A stretch of DNA of 51,796 nt from Candidatus Saccharimonadota bacterium (GTDB lineage: Bacteria; Patescibacteriota; Saccharimonadia; Saccharimonadales; Saccharimonadaceae). Positions within the stretch are counted from its first letter, which is position 1; every line of letters starts with the position of its first letter. The notes under the pieces were generated by a model. That model saw only the letters and a list, made by a program, of their open reading frames with translations, did no database searches and was not told the origin of the DNA. Location of the stretch: NCBI GenBank assembly GCA_009785095.1, contig WQXA01000003.1, positions 1-51,796 of the forward strand, read 5' to 3'. Of this stretch, positions 16,053 to 23,779 are shown one piece after another. A program made the translations under genes and the position numbers.

Positions 16053-18461
16053 ATGAGAACTGATGAGACAGACAAAATTTTAGGGGGGTTGAATCCGCCG
16101 CAGCGCGAAGCGGTTGAGTTTGGCGAGGGGTCGCTACTGATTTTGGCCGGCGCTGGTTCGGGCAAGACGAAAGTCCTGACGCATCGCATCGCTCATCTGA
16201 TAACCGAGCGCGGCGTTAGACCGTGGGAAATTATGGCGGTGACTTTTACCAACAAAGCCGCCGGCGAGATGCGCGAGCGGCTGACGCAGTTACTGAATGC
16301 TGCACAACCAACTTCCCCGTCTCAGCCGACCAATTTCTCCGGTATAATTTCCTCGAATTTTTCTCAGGCGCTCCGTGCGGAGAACAAGCTCGTACTCGCG
16401 CTTGATGAAAAATCCTTCGGAAAGTTATCCGGAAAATTGGAGGCTTCGCCAGGAAAGTTGGCTGTGACAAACAACACTAATTTCATGCCTTGGATGGGGA
16501 CTTTTCATTCGATCGCCGTGCGGATTTTGCGGCAATACGGCGAGAATATCGAGATTCCGCGCAACTTCGTGATTTTGGATGAGACGGATCGGCTGGGATT
16601 TGTGAAAGCCGCAATGCGGCAGCTCGGCATCACCGACAAACAATTCAATCCGCGCTCAATTGTGAGTTTGATCTCGAACGCCAAGAACGATTGCTTGTCG
16701 CCGGACGATTACGCGGCCATCGCCAAGATGCCGGCGCAATTGGTCGCGGCCGATGTCTATCCGCGCTACGAGCGCTTGCGGCGCGACGGTCGGGCGCTGG
16801 ACTTTGATGATCTGTTGCTCGAAACGGTGAAATTGCTCGAAAATGTCAAAGAAGTCCGCGACGAATTACGCGGCAGATTGAAACACATCCTGATCGACGA
16901 GTACCAGGACACCAACAAAGCACAATACCAAATCGTCAAACTGCTTTTGAATGACGAGCAAAATATCTGTGCGGTCGGCGACGATTGGCAGTCAATTTAT
17001 TCTTGGCGTGGTGCGGACTTTACCAATATTTTGAATTTCGAGCGCGATTTTCCGGGCACTAAAACCATTAAACTGGAACAGAATTACCGCAGCACCGAGG
17101 CGATTTTGAACGCGGCGCACAACGTCATCGTCAAGAACTCTCGGCGTACCAACAAAAAGTTGTGGACAGATAAAAAGGGCGGCCAGCCGGTGCAAATTAT
17201 TCCGACAGGTAGCGAGAGCCACGAGGCCGAGATCATAGCGCAAAAAGTCGCCGCCGAGGTAACAATCGGCGCTCGAAATCACAACGATTTTGCGGTGCTG
17301 TATCGCACCAACGCCCAGAGTCGAATTGTCGAGGAAATTTTCTTGCGCTATGGCTTGCCTTACAAAATTGTCGGCGGTACGCGTTTTTACGATCGCGCCG
17401 AGGTCAAAGATTTGCTGGCGTACTTGAAACTGATTTACCAACCGTTCGATCGCGCTAGTTTCGAACGCATTGTTAACGTGCCGCGACGGGGACTTGGTGA
17501 GACTTCGGTTGGGCGATTTTTGCTCTGGCAACAGCGGCGCGGAACGTCGATTATTGACGCGCTAGTTAACGTGGAGCATTGCGACGAGTTGACGCCGCGA
17601 GCTAGAAAATCCTTTGCAAAATTGGGCGGCCTTCTACTGAGTTTGAGCAGAATCGCCGCCGACACGGCGCCCGACGAGCTACTAGAAAAGATCATTCGGG
17701 CGGTCGATTACCGTGCGCATCTCGACGATGGCACGCCGTCCGGCGAATCGCGGCTCGAGAACGTGGCCGAATTGGTTGGTGTGGCGAAATCTTTCAATGA
17801 CCTCGCGGAATTTTTAGAAGAAGTCGCGCTAGTGTCATCGGCCGATCAGAAAGCGGATAAAGCCGTCACATTGATGACTTTGCACGCCGCCAAGGGTCTA
17901 GAATTTCCGGTCGTGTTCATGGTCGGCATGGAAGAAGGCATTTTCCCCGGAACGCGCGCCGAGTACGAACCGGCCGCCATGGAGGAAGAGCGCCGACTCG
18001 CCTACGTCGGCATGACGCGAGCGCGGGCGGAGCTGGTTTTGACTTTTGCGTCGAGCCGCCTGCTCTATGGCGCGCGTCAATATAACTTGCCGTCGCGGTT
18101 TTTGAGTGATATTGATCCCGAAGTTAGTAAAACAGTTTTTTCTTCATCCAACTTGACGCGAAAAATGTCATACACTGGACAGCCGACAGAACCGTCCAGA
18201 AACGAACCTGTCGGTGTCGTCAGGAATATACATTTTTCGACGCCAAATCTGGTAGAGGATTCAGAAAAAAGTTTTACTAACTTCAGTATCGAGCCGCGCT
18301 TTGTTCCCGACGAGATCGAGCTGGTTGTCGGCGACGAGGTGCGCCACCAGATTTTCGGCATCGGCACGATTACTGCCATCGACGGCACTGTCGTTAGCGT
18401 CAAATTTGGCGGTAGCGTCAAAAAACTTAACGTCGCTTTTGCGCCGCTGGAGAAAATGTGA
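16053..18461 (+). CDS. uvrD: UvrD/PcrA-type DNA helicase with two in-frame palindromic insertions
   Basis: Superfamily 1A 3'-5' helicase for repair and replication restart. Motifs in order: Q motif LNPPQREAV, Walker A GAGSGKT (residues 33-39), Ia VTFTNKAAGEM, Ib GTFHS, II ILIDEYQDTN, III VGDDWQSIYSWRGAD, IV LEQNYRST, V MTLHAAKGLEFPVVF and VI LAYVGMTRARAEL. Length is 802 aa. Two segments do not belong to the family: residues about 84-138 (between RLTQLL and the Ib block) and about 691-743 (before the C-terminal Tudor-like part). Both are coded by long imperfect palindromes and keep the frame open. The start at 16053 is favoured over 16044 because the -10 box covers 16044. It overlaps mnmA. Confidence 0.94.
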   Translation: MRTDETDKILGGLNPPQREAVEFGEGSLLILAGAGSGKTKVLTHRIAHLITERGVRPWEIMAVTFTNKAAGEMRERLTQLLNAAQPTSPSQPTNFSGIISSNFSQALRAENKLVLALDEKSFGKLSGKLEASPGKLAVTNNTNFMPWMGTFHSIAVRILRQYGENIEIPRNFVILDETDRLGFVKAAMRQLGITDKQFNPRSIVSLISNAKNDCLSPDDYAAIAKMPAQLVAADVYPRYERLRRDGRALDFDDLLLETVKLLENVKEVRDELRGRLKHILIDEYQDTNKAQYQIVKLLLNDEQNICAVGDDWQSIYSWRGADFTNILNFERDFPGTKTIKLEQNYRSTEAILNAAHNVIVKNSRRTNKKLWTDKKGGQPVQIIPTGSESHEAEIIAQKVAAEVTIGARNHNDFAVLYRTNAQSRIVEEIFLRYGLPYKIVGGTRFYDRAEVKDLLAYLKLIYQPFDRASFERIVNVPRRGLGETSVGRFLLWQQRRGTSIIDALVNVEHCDELTPRARKSFAKLGGLLLSLSRIAADTAPDELLEKIIRAVDYRAHLDDGTPSGESRLENVAELVGVAKSFNDLAEFLEEVALVSSADQKADKAVTLMTLHAAKGLEFPVVFMVGMEEGIFPGTRAEYEPAAMEEERRLAYVGMTRARAELVLTFASSRLLYGARQYNLPSRFLSDIDPEVSKTVFSSSNLTRKMSYTGQPTEPSRNEPVGVVRNIHFSTPNLVEDSEKSFTNFSIEPRFVPDEIELVVGDEVRHQIFGIGTITAIDGTVVSVKFGGSVKKLNVAFAPLEKM
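16303..16466 (+). repeat. Palindromic element D in the uvrD N-terminal region
   Basis: A long imperfect inverted repeat. The left arm starts CACAACCAACTTCC and the right arm ends AAAGTTGGCTGTG; complementarity continues for about 70 bases on each side. It is translated as a Ser/Asn/Leu/Lys-rich stretch inserted between helicase motifs Ia and Ib. Confidence 0.8.
18123..18281 (+). repeat. Palindromic element B1 in uvrD, shared with uvrA
   Basis: The ends GTTAGTAAAAC (18123-18133) and GTTTTACTAAC (18271-18281) are perfect inverted repeats. Inner arms include GACGCGAAAAATGT and ACATTTTTCGACGCC. The central 105 bases are nearly identical to uvrA 44404-44520 and translated in the same frame ([26 protein letters not shown]). 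Confidence 0.93.
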
Positions 18462-19774
18462 AAGGCCGAAAAACCAAAGTTTTCGTCGGCATGTCCGGCG
18501 GCGTCGATTCGTCGCTGGCTGCGGCCTTGTTGGTCGAGCAAGGCTACGACGTCACCGGAGTTTATATGAAAAATTGGACGGCCGATTTACCGGGAATGAA
18601 ATGCCCCTGGGCGGAAGATTTGGCCGACGCCAAGCGCGTGGCGGTGCAACTAAACATCCCGTTCAAAGTTTTCGATTTCCAGAAAGAGTACAAGCAAAAA
18701 GTGGTCGATTACATGATCGCCGAGTATCAGGCCGGTCGCACGCCCAACCCCGACATCATGTGCAACCAAGAGGTCAAATTCAAACTCTTTCTCGACGCGG
18801 CGCTGGCGGAAGGTGCGGATATGATCGCCACCGGACATTACGCCCGGATTGGCAGAAAGTTGTCAATTACGGATCCTCATACCCGACCGAAAAATACTGA
18901 TGTCTCCTCCAAAATTATCCCTCGGGAGACAAAAAAACTCGGCTCGTCGCCTCAGACACTTTTCGTCTCGCCGGGTAATAATTTTATCACAGACTCAGAT
19001 TTTTCGGAGGGTAGTTCGGATTCACAATTGACAACTACTAACGTTAGCCTTCTGAGGGCAAAAGATTCGAATAAGGATCAAACCTACTTTCTCTACCGCG
19101 TGACGGAGGAAGCGCTTCAAAGAACTCTTTTCCCGCTCGGCGATTTTACGAGCAAGGAACAGGTTCGACGAGAGGCGGCCGAGCGCGGGCTGAGCACGGC
19201 GCGCAAGAAAGACTCTCAAGGAATTTGTTTTGTCGGCTCGGTCGGCATTCGCGATTTCCTGTCGCAATTTGTCGAAACCAAACCGGGCGATATCATCGAT
19301 CAAGACAGTGGCCAAATCATCGGCCGCCACGACGGCGCGATTTTTTATACCTTCGGCCAACGTCACGGGCTGGGGGCTCTCTCGAAGCCCGGTGTTTCGC
19401 CTGAAAAACCGAGCTCCGAGGGAGCCCGCGTCGGCGGAGGATTGCCATACTATGTCGTCGCTAAAAACATGGCGAAAAACGATATCTACGTCAGCAGCAA
19501 CCTCAACGCGGCCGAGTTTTGGCGCCAAGAAATCAAATTGACCGATGTCCATTGGACAAACAAATTTTTTGCAAGCTCCGTCCTTGCAAAGAAGAAGTAT
19601 CAGATTCGCGTGCGTCATCGCGCGCCACTATTGGACGCCACTTTTGCAAGCTCCGTCCTTGCAAAGAAGGAGTTGGTTTTGAGACTAACCGAACCAGAGC
19701 GCGCCATCGCGCCAGGCCAATCGGTCGTTATCTACGACGGCGAAATTGTCCTCGGTGGCGGGATCGTCAAATAA
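18458..19774 (+). CDS. mnmA: tRNA 2-thiouridylase MnmA with several palindromic insertions
   Basis: Thiolates U34 of tRNA Lys, Glu and Gln. The PP-loop is FVGMSGGVDSS (residues 9-19). Catalytic Cys residues are in PDIMCNQEVKF and QGICFVGSVG; TGHYARI, NKDQTYFLYRV and FTFGQRHGLG-like (YTFGQRHGLG) are also typical. The usual length is 350-370 aa; this one is 438 aa. The excess is at residues about 134-193, 306-323, 371-377 and 396-402. All four are inverted repeats, and the last two have the same DNA. The start is a GTG overlapping the uvrD stop. Confidence 0.93.
   Translation: MKGRKTKVFVGMSGGVDSSLAAALLVEQGYDVTGVYMKNWTADLPGMKCPWAEDLADAKRVAVQLNIPFKVFDFQKEYKQKVVDYMIAEYQAGRTPNPDIMCNQEVKFKLFLDAALAEGADMIATGHYARIGRKLSITDPHTRPKNTDVSSKIIPRETKKLGSSPQTLFVSPGNNFITDSDFSEGSSDSQLTTTNVSLLRAKDSNKDQTYFLYRVTEEALQRTLFPLGDFTSKEQVRREAAERGLSTARKKDSQGICFVGSVGIRDFLSQFVETKPGDIIDQDSGQIIGRHDGAIFYTFGQRHGLGALSKPGVSPEKPSSEGARVGGGLPYYVVAKNMAKNDIYVSSNLNAAEFWRQEIKLTDVHWTNKFFASSVLAKKKYQIRVRHRAPLLDATFASSVLAKKELVLRLTEPERAIAPGQSVVIYDGEIVLGGGIVK
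18858..19036 (+). repeat. Palindromic element C in mnmA
   Basis: Perfect 11-base ends AGTTGTCAATT (18858-18868) and AATTGACAACT (19026-19036), with imperfect complementarity over about 70 bases per arm (for example CCGAAAAAT and ATTTTTCGG). It adds about 60 residues between TGHYARI and the LLRAKDSNKDQ motif. Confidence 0.9.
19374..19427 (+). repeat. Palindromic element H in mnmA
   Basis: GGGCTCTCTCGAAGC (19374-19388) faces GCTCCGAGGGAGCCC (19413-19427), 13 of 15 positions complementary. It is read in frame as a Gly/Ser/Pro-rich loop (KPGVSPEKPSSEGARV) after the GQRHGLG motif. Confidence 0.8.
19569..19589 (+). repeat. Short palindrome F1 in mnmA
   Basis: A 21-base unit, TTGCAAG and CTTGCAA around CTCCGTC. 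An identical unit lies at 19644 in the same gene and at 47342 in an intergenic region. It is translated FASSVLAKK. Confidence 0.85.
19644..19664 (+). repeat. Short palindrome F2 in mnmA
   Basis: An identical copy of the 21-base unit at 19569-19589, 75 bases downstream and in the same reading frame, so the peptide FASSVLAKK occurs twice in MnmA. Confidence 0.85.
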
Positions 19775-19801
19775 ATTCTGTGGAAAACTCTAAAAAAGTC
19801 C

Positions 19802-19830
19802 TTGACTTATGGATAAGCGTTATATACAAT
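19802..19830 (+). promoter_or_regulatory. Strong promoter of the secreted protein gene
   Basis: TTGACT (19802-19807), a 17-base spacer and TACAAT (19825-19830). A 46-base leader ends with AAGGAGATATACAACT before the ATG. Near-consensus elements and a strong Shine-Dalgarno suggest high expression. Confidence 0.7.
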
Positions 19831-19876
19831 ATCGGTGTATATTAATAAAATTAAAAGTTGAAGGAGATATACAACT

Positions 19877-20530
19877 ATGAGTAAAATAACTAAAATTGTA
19901 GCCGTTGCCGCTGTTTTGGGCATTATCGGTGTGACGGCGCTACCGATTGCTAGCTATGCGGCGGTGGTAACTGAAAATGTTACGGTGACGCTCTCGGTTA
20001 CTGATGGTTTGACCATTGGTGGTGCGGACGGCGACCCGAACACGGCGCTGATGAACTACAACCACGAATATGGTCCGGCTAGCAACGCTGCCGACTCGAC
20101 GGGTACGGCTTCTATGGCTAACCATGGTACGATCACGATTCTGAGCAACGTGGCGGCTGGTTATACGCTAACGCTGGCGAGCTCTACCACTGCTACTGGT
20201 CTAGAATGTAGCACTGCCACAACTTGTAACACCGCTAGTATTCCAACTCAAGCCGGTTTACCAGCGGCTGGCACGCCAGGTTGGTCGGCTGCCTATTCGG
20301 CTAAATTAGCTACTGCGGCTGGTACGGGTGACTTGACTAGCGCCGGTGGCGGTAGTGGATGGGTAGCTATGCCGGCTTCCAACGGTACGGCGCTACAGGT
20401 CGCTAGCACCTCGGCCATTTCGGCAGCTATGGGCGATCAGTACGATTACGCCTTTGCAACCGCTATCTCGGCGGCAACTCTGGCTGGTACTTATACCAAC
20501 ACAGTGACCTTTACGGCTACTAGCAAATAA
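19877..20530 (+). CDS. Secreted beta-rich surface protein, WxL-like
   Basis: A 217-aa protein with a signal peptide (residues 1-29; KITKIVAVAAVLGIIGVTALPIAS-type hydrophobic core, cleavage near ASYA-AVV). The mature part is rich in Thr, Ala, Ser and Gly with alternating strands (VTENVTVTLSVTDGLTI) and ends AGTYTNTVTFTATSK, resembling the C-terminal strand of WxL-type domains. Four possible Cys-containing turns are limited to two Cys near residue 110. The next two genes encode DUF916-type proteins, as in WxL loci of Gram-positives, so it may be a wall-bound or exported structural protein. The family assignment is inference. Confidence 0.7.
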   Translation: MSKITKIVAVAAVLGIIGVTALPIASYAAVVTENVTVTLSVTDGLTIGGADGDPNTALMNYNHEYGPASNAADSTGTASMANHGTITILSNVAAGYTLTLASSTTATGLECSTATTCNTASIPTQAGLPAAGTPGWSAAYSAKLATAAGTGDLTSAGGGSGWVAMPASNGTALQVASTSAISAAMGDQYDYAFATAISAATLAGTYTNTVTFTATSK

Positions 20531-20551
20531 TCTTATAAATTAGATTACAAT

Positions 20552-20580
20552 AACACGTCGATAATCTCGGCGTGTTTTTT
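20552..20580 (+). terminator. Rho-independent terminator after the secreted protein gene
   Basis: AACACG pairs with CGTGTT, with a further CGA/TCG pairing inside the loop, followed by a run of T at 20575-20580. Confidence 0.8.
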
Positions 20581-20598
20581 GATTTCGATAAATTATCC

Positions 20599-20627
20599 TT
20601 GCACTGATTATGGTAATGGATTACAAT
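20599..20627 (+). promoter_or_regulatory. Promoter of the first WxLIP-like gene
   Basis: TTGCAC (20599-20604), a 17-base spacer, TACAAT (20622-20627), then GGGGAGGAG at 20640-20648 as ribosome-binding site. Confidence 0.65.
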
Positions 20628-20652
20628 ATAGGGGAAGTAGGGGAGGAGTATG

Positions 20653-21585
20653 ATGTTTGGGAAGTTTAGCAAGCTCGCTGTCATAGCGATTCTGGTGGCG
20701 ATCGTGGCGGTCGGCCTCCGGGGAGCAACCTCGTCCGCCGACCCTGAGCGATCTGGGCCGGCTGATCGTATGACGTTATCACCGGTCAAAGATCGCCAAA
20801 AACTAGAGCCAGGCAAGCAATTCGACGGTCAATTCACCATCACCAACACCGGATCTCAACCGTTTGACTTTCGGGTCTATGTCAAGCCGTTCTCGATTGG
20901 CGAGGATTGTGTCGATCAATACGACATCAACAATGACTATACTCTGATGACGAAGTGGGTTAACTTTGAGCAGAATAATTATTACAACGTCGAACCGGAT
21001 AAAGTCCAAGTAGTCAAATTCAGCATTGACGTACCAAAAAACGCGCCGAGCGGCGGTCAATACATCGTGATTTTTGCCGAAACCGGAAAATTCGATCCCA
21101 ACGGCGGGGCGGCTGTTGGCGTCAACACGCGAGTCGGCTACAAATTCTATGGTGATCTCGGCGGCAAAAATATCGAGTCCGGCCGGGTCGAATCGATCCG
21201 CCAAGGCAACTGGTTTTGGGAGCCGCCGATTAACGGATCTAGCACCGTTCGCAACACCGGCAATGTCGATTTTACCGAAACCCATACTTATACGATCAAA
21301 ACACTGGGGGGCAAAGAAGTCTATAACGATAGCCAGAGCGAAGATGTCCTGCCTGATACTTGTCGGAAGATTACTCATACCTGGGGGAGCACGCCGACCC
21401 TTGGTATCTTCTGGGTGGAAAACACGATCGAATTCCTAGGTCGCGAGCAATCTAGCGAGAAAAAATTGGTCATTGTCGTACCGATCTACATCGTGGTGAT
21501 CTTTAGTTTGGTAATCACTCTACTCCTCTGGGCGCTGGTGCTGAAAATCAAGGGCGGCAAGAAAACTAACCCCAGGAAAACCTAA
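20653..21585 (+). CDS. WxLIP-like (DUF916-type) membrane-anchored surface protein
   Basis: A 310-aa protein. An N-terminal signal/TM segment (residues about 5-23) is followed by an Ig-like domain beginning MTLSPVKDRQKLEPGKQFDGQFTI-type strands with TNTGSQPFDFRVYVKPFS. This is the pattern of DUF916/WxLIP domains: positive-phase strand, NTG turn, then VPKNAPSGGQYIVIFAE. A second beta domain (TVRNTGNVDFTETHTYTI) and a C-terminal TM (IYIVVIFSLVITLLLWALV) follow with a basic tail. The ATG at 20653 has the better spacing from GGAGG than the one at 20650. It probably binds wall or partner proteins outside the cell. Paralogues lie at 21597 and 40222. Confidence 0.75.
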   Translation: MFGKFSKLAVIAILVAIVAVGLRGATSSADPERSGPADRMTLSPVKDRQKLEPGKQFDGQFTITNTGSQPFDFRVYVKPFSIGEDCVDQYDINNDYTLMTKWVNFEQNNYYNVEPDKVQVVKFSIDVPKNAPSGGQYIVIFAETGKFDPNGGAAVGVNTRVGYKFYGDLGGKNIESGRVESIRQGNWFWEPPINGSSTVRNTGNVDFTETHTYTIKTLGGKEVYNDSQSEDVLPDTCRKITHTWGSTPTLGIFWVENTIEFLGREQSSEKKLVIVVPIYIVVIFSLVITLLLWALVLKIKGGKKTNPRKT

Positions 21586-21596
21586 AAACAAACATC

Positions 21597-22607
21597 ATGA
21601 AAAAATTCCCATTGCTGATACTGGCGCTAATCGGGGTTCTGCTAATTGGTGGTTCGCTGGTTCTAAAAATCTCGGCGACAAAATCCACAGAATCCCCCGC
21701 AGTCCAAATTCATGTCACACCGATCGAGGTGAATCTGGCGCTCGATCCCGGGGAGGTTTACAACGGCAAATTCCAGGTCAGAAACAACGGCACCGACAGT
21801 TACGATTTTCATGTCACCGCTAATCGATTTTATGTCAAGGATCTGACTTATGAGACGACTTATGATGAGGAATCAGCCCACACCCAGATCGCCGAGTGGA
21901 TAAAATTTACTAGGACGGACTTTTACGGCCTCGAGCCGGGTGAGAAACAGGAAGTAGCCTATCGCATCAGCGTGCCCGAGGACGCCCCCGGCGGTGGGCA
22001 ATACGCTGTTTTGTTCGCTACGGTCAGCACTGAATCCTCCGGTGGAGGCTACGAAGTCGTCACCGATAGCCGCGTCGGCGTGAAAATTTACGCCAAACTA
22101 GCCGGCGAAACGCATATCGACGGCCGTGTCGAATCGCTCAAACAAGCAGGCTTCTACAAAAGAGGCCCCATCGAATCCATCGCCCGAGTCAAAAACACCG
22201 GCAACGTCGATTTTGATAGCACCCACGAATTCGTCATCAAATCCCTAAACGGCCGCGAGCTGTTTAGAGACGAAGTCACAAAACGCATCATGCCTGATAC
22301 TGTTCGAGAAGTCAAACTAAAATGGTGGGAAGACGGGGGAGAGGATGAATACGGGGCTACGATAATCAAGGACGGAACTCCAACCTTCGGCATCTTTAGA
22401 GTCCAAAACAAAATCTCATTCCTCGGCAAAGTCCAATATACCGGGGAGAAAATCGTAATCGTGGCGCCGATCTGGCTCATCATAATATTGACAATGGCGC
22501 TCCTCCTAATCATAGGATTAATTTTCCTTCTAATCCTGTTCATAGTCAAAAAAAACCGCCACAAAAAAATATTTGAACAGCACCAAAAACCCCACGGCGA
22601 CAGCTAA
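21597..22607 (+). CDS. Second WxLIP-like surface protein
   Basis: A 336-aa paralogue of the preceding protein with the same plan: N-terminal hydrophobic segment (LLILALIGVLLIGGSLVLKI), Ig-like domain (VNLALDPGEVYNGKFQVRNNGTDSYDFHV split by turns, then VPEDAPGGGQYAVLFATV), a second beta domain (ARVKNTGNVDFDSTHEFVI), a C-terminal TM (WLIIILTMALLLIIGLIFLL) and a Lys/His-rich cytoplasmic tail. It starts 12 bases after the previous stop without a clear Shine-Dalgarno, so it is probably translationally coupled. Confidence 0.75.
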   Translation: MKKFPLLILALIGVLLIGGSLVLKISATKSTESPAVQIHVTPIEVNLALDPGEVYNGKFQVRNNGTDSYDFHVTANRFYVKDLTYETTYDEESAHTQIAEWIKFTRTDFYGLEPGEKQEVAYRISVPEDAPGGGQYAVLFATVSTESSGGGYEVVTDSRVGVKIYAKLAGETHIDGRVESLKQAGFYKRGPIESIARVKNTGNVDFDSTHEFVIKSLNGRELFRDEVTKRIMPDTVREVKLKWWEDGGEDEYGATIIKDGTPTFGIFRVQNKISFLGKVQYTGEKIVIVAPIWLIIILTMALLLIIGLIFLLILFIVKKNRHKKIFEQHQKPHGDS

Positions 22608-22618
22608 GTTTCAAATGT

Positions 22619-22647
22619 TTGACTTTTCTCGCACGTTGTGATATAAC
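22619..22647 (+). promoter_or_regulatory. Promoter before the G-tract gene at 22695
   Basis: TTGACT (22619-22624), a 17-base spacer ending TTGTGA and TATAAC (22642-22647). Confidence 0.6.
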
Positions 22648-22662
22648 AGAGGAGAATACATA

Positions 22663-22689
22663 ATGAATGTTAATGAGAGGATTAGGTAA
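22663..22689 (+). CDS. Possible 8-residue leader peptide (MNVNERIR)
   Basis: ATG at 22663 has a good GAGGAG at 22650-22655; the reading frame stops at TAA (22687-22689), five bases before the ATG of the next gene. The next gene has no Shine-Dalgarno of its own, so translation may be coupled through this short ORF. No amino-acid run suggests attenuation. Confidence 0.4.
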   Translation: MNVNERIR

Positions 22690-22694
22690 TTATA

Positions 22695-23669
22695 ATGGCA
22701 ATAGGAAAACACGATATGACAACCCCCAACACAGATGGGGGGGGGTGGCGGTTTAGAGCTCAACGAGAAGATCCTCTAGCTGACGCTCCGCAAGGAGCTG
22801 ATGAACTAGTAAACTACTATCTCGGCTTTGCCAAACATAAAGACTACAAAGAAGTAAGTAGTTTAGGATTAGCCTCTAGTGAGGCTGCGGCGCAAGAGAC
22901 CCGATACCGGCAAGCCTGGACAGAGGCTCATTACATCAATGACCTTATGGACGCGGCTGCTGATAAAGAGAACACGACAGTAAATCAGATGTGGAGAATA
23001 CGGGAACGTTTAGCGCAAATATTAGCGAATGGTTTCTCAGCGAGACCAGATAGCGAAGGTGCTCCAGAAATTACCGATTCCATTATAAGCTTCGGCCAAT
23101 TGAGAGCTCTCGTACCCGAGGAACAACTGGCCAGATTATTACGCAAAGCCCACGACCCCGGCGGCGAAAACAGGTGCGTCGTCATCAGCCCAAGCCGTAT
23201 CCAGACGGTCGAGGAATTAGTGGCGAGTGGCGTCGAAGTCGGCGAATCCGCAGTAGATGTTTTGTCGTATTTTCGTGACAACGTAGAAACTGCACCGGAG
23301 GAAGACTTAGGCTACCAAGTTAGCATCATATCTACTCTTATTGATAGAAAGAGACCAGAGATCGACCACGCGCAAGCCGTTAAAGAAGGAACGCCCGGGT
23401 TTAGTGCCCTTATCACTATGCTTACCGAAATGAAAAAACAAGGCCCAGATGGAAATGGCCGGTATTTCAAAGAACTTATTCCCGGTGGCGGATTCGCAAT
23501 TATTTTATGTAGAGAAAAAGTTCTAGAAGAATCAAGAGAATCAAACTTGCGGGATTCGGTTTACGTTAGTATCAATCTCCGCGGCAGAATCGGGGTTTAC
23601 GGCTGCAGCGACAGCTTACGGGGCAATGCGTTACCTTCGGTCACAGAGACTCTAGAACCCGCTGCCTAA
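22695..23669 (+). CDS. Unknown protein with G9 tract near its start
   Basis: A 324-aa soluble protein that I do not recognise. It has no signal peptide and no TM. The middle (residues about 45-150) is mostly helical and Ala/Glu/Arg-rich. The end (YFKELIPGGGFAIILCREK, SVYVSINLRGRIGVYG) has alternating strands. Codons 15-17 are coded by G9 (22737-22745): GAT GGG GGG GGG TGG. Gain or loss of one G would shift the frame within the first 17 codons. At nine G it is ON. ATG codons at 22695 and 22716 both precede the tract. Base use differs from housekeeping genes. Confidence 0.7.
   Translation: MAIGKHDMTTPNTDGGGWRFRAQREDPLADAPQGADELVNYYLGFAKHKDYKEVSSLGLASSEAAAQETRYRQAWTEAHYINDLMDAAADKENTTVNQMWRIRERLAQILANGFSARPDSEGAPEITDSIISFGQLRALVPEEQLARLLRKAHDPGGENRCVVISPSRIQTVEELVASGVEVGESAVDVLSYFRDNVETAPEEDLGYQVSIISTLIDRKRPEIDHAQAVKEGTPGFSALITMLTEMKKQGPDGNGRYFKELIPGGGFAIILCREKVLEESRESNLRDSVYVSINLRGRIGVYGCSDSLRGNALPSVTETLEPAA
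22737..22745 (+). repeat. G9 tract in the 5' end of the gene at 22695
   Basis: Nine consecutive G inside the coding frame at codons 15-17. The frame is intact at nine. Confidence 0.85.
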
Positions 23670-23692
23670 ATCAATTTTCCGACCAACGATAA

Positions 23693-23735
23693 ATCGCAAT
23701 CCAGAACTGGACTGCTTCGCTAGGCTCGCAGTGAC
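23693..23735 (-). repeat. Intergenic degenerate copy of palindromic family A
   Basis: Read on the reverse strand: GTCACTGCGAGCCTAGCGAA, then GCAGTCC and GGATTGCGA. This is the left half of family A with a shortened right half. It is the one clear intergenic copy and lies between the gene at 22695 and alaS. Confidence 0.7.
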
Positions 23736-23763
23736 GAAATAACAAACAAGTTTGTTTCTTCTG

Positions 23764-23772
23764 TGGTAAAAT
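23764..23772 (+). promoter_or_regulatory. -10 promoter of alaS
   Basis: TGTGGTAAAAT has an extended -10, with TAAAAT at 23767-23772 ending seven bases before the ATG at 23780. There is no Shine-Dalgarno, so the mRNA should be leaderless. Confidence 0.6.
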
Positions 23773-23779
23773 ATTAAGT

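Noticed and set aside
19780-19860. Terminator after mnmA
   Set aside because: There is an A-rich stretch but no stem; the promoter of the next gene fills the gap.
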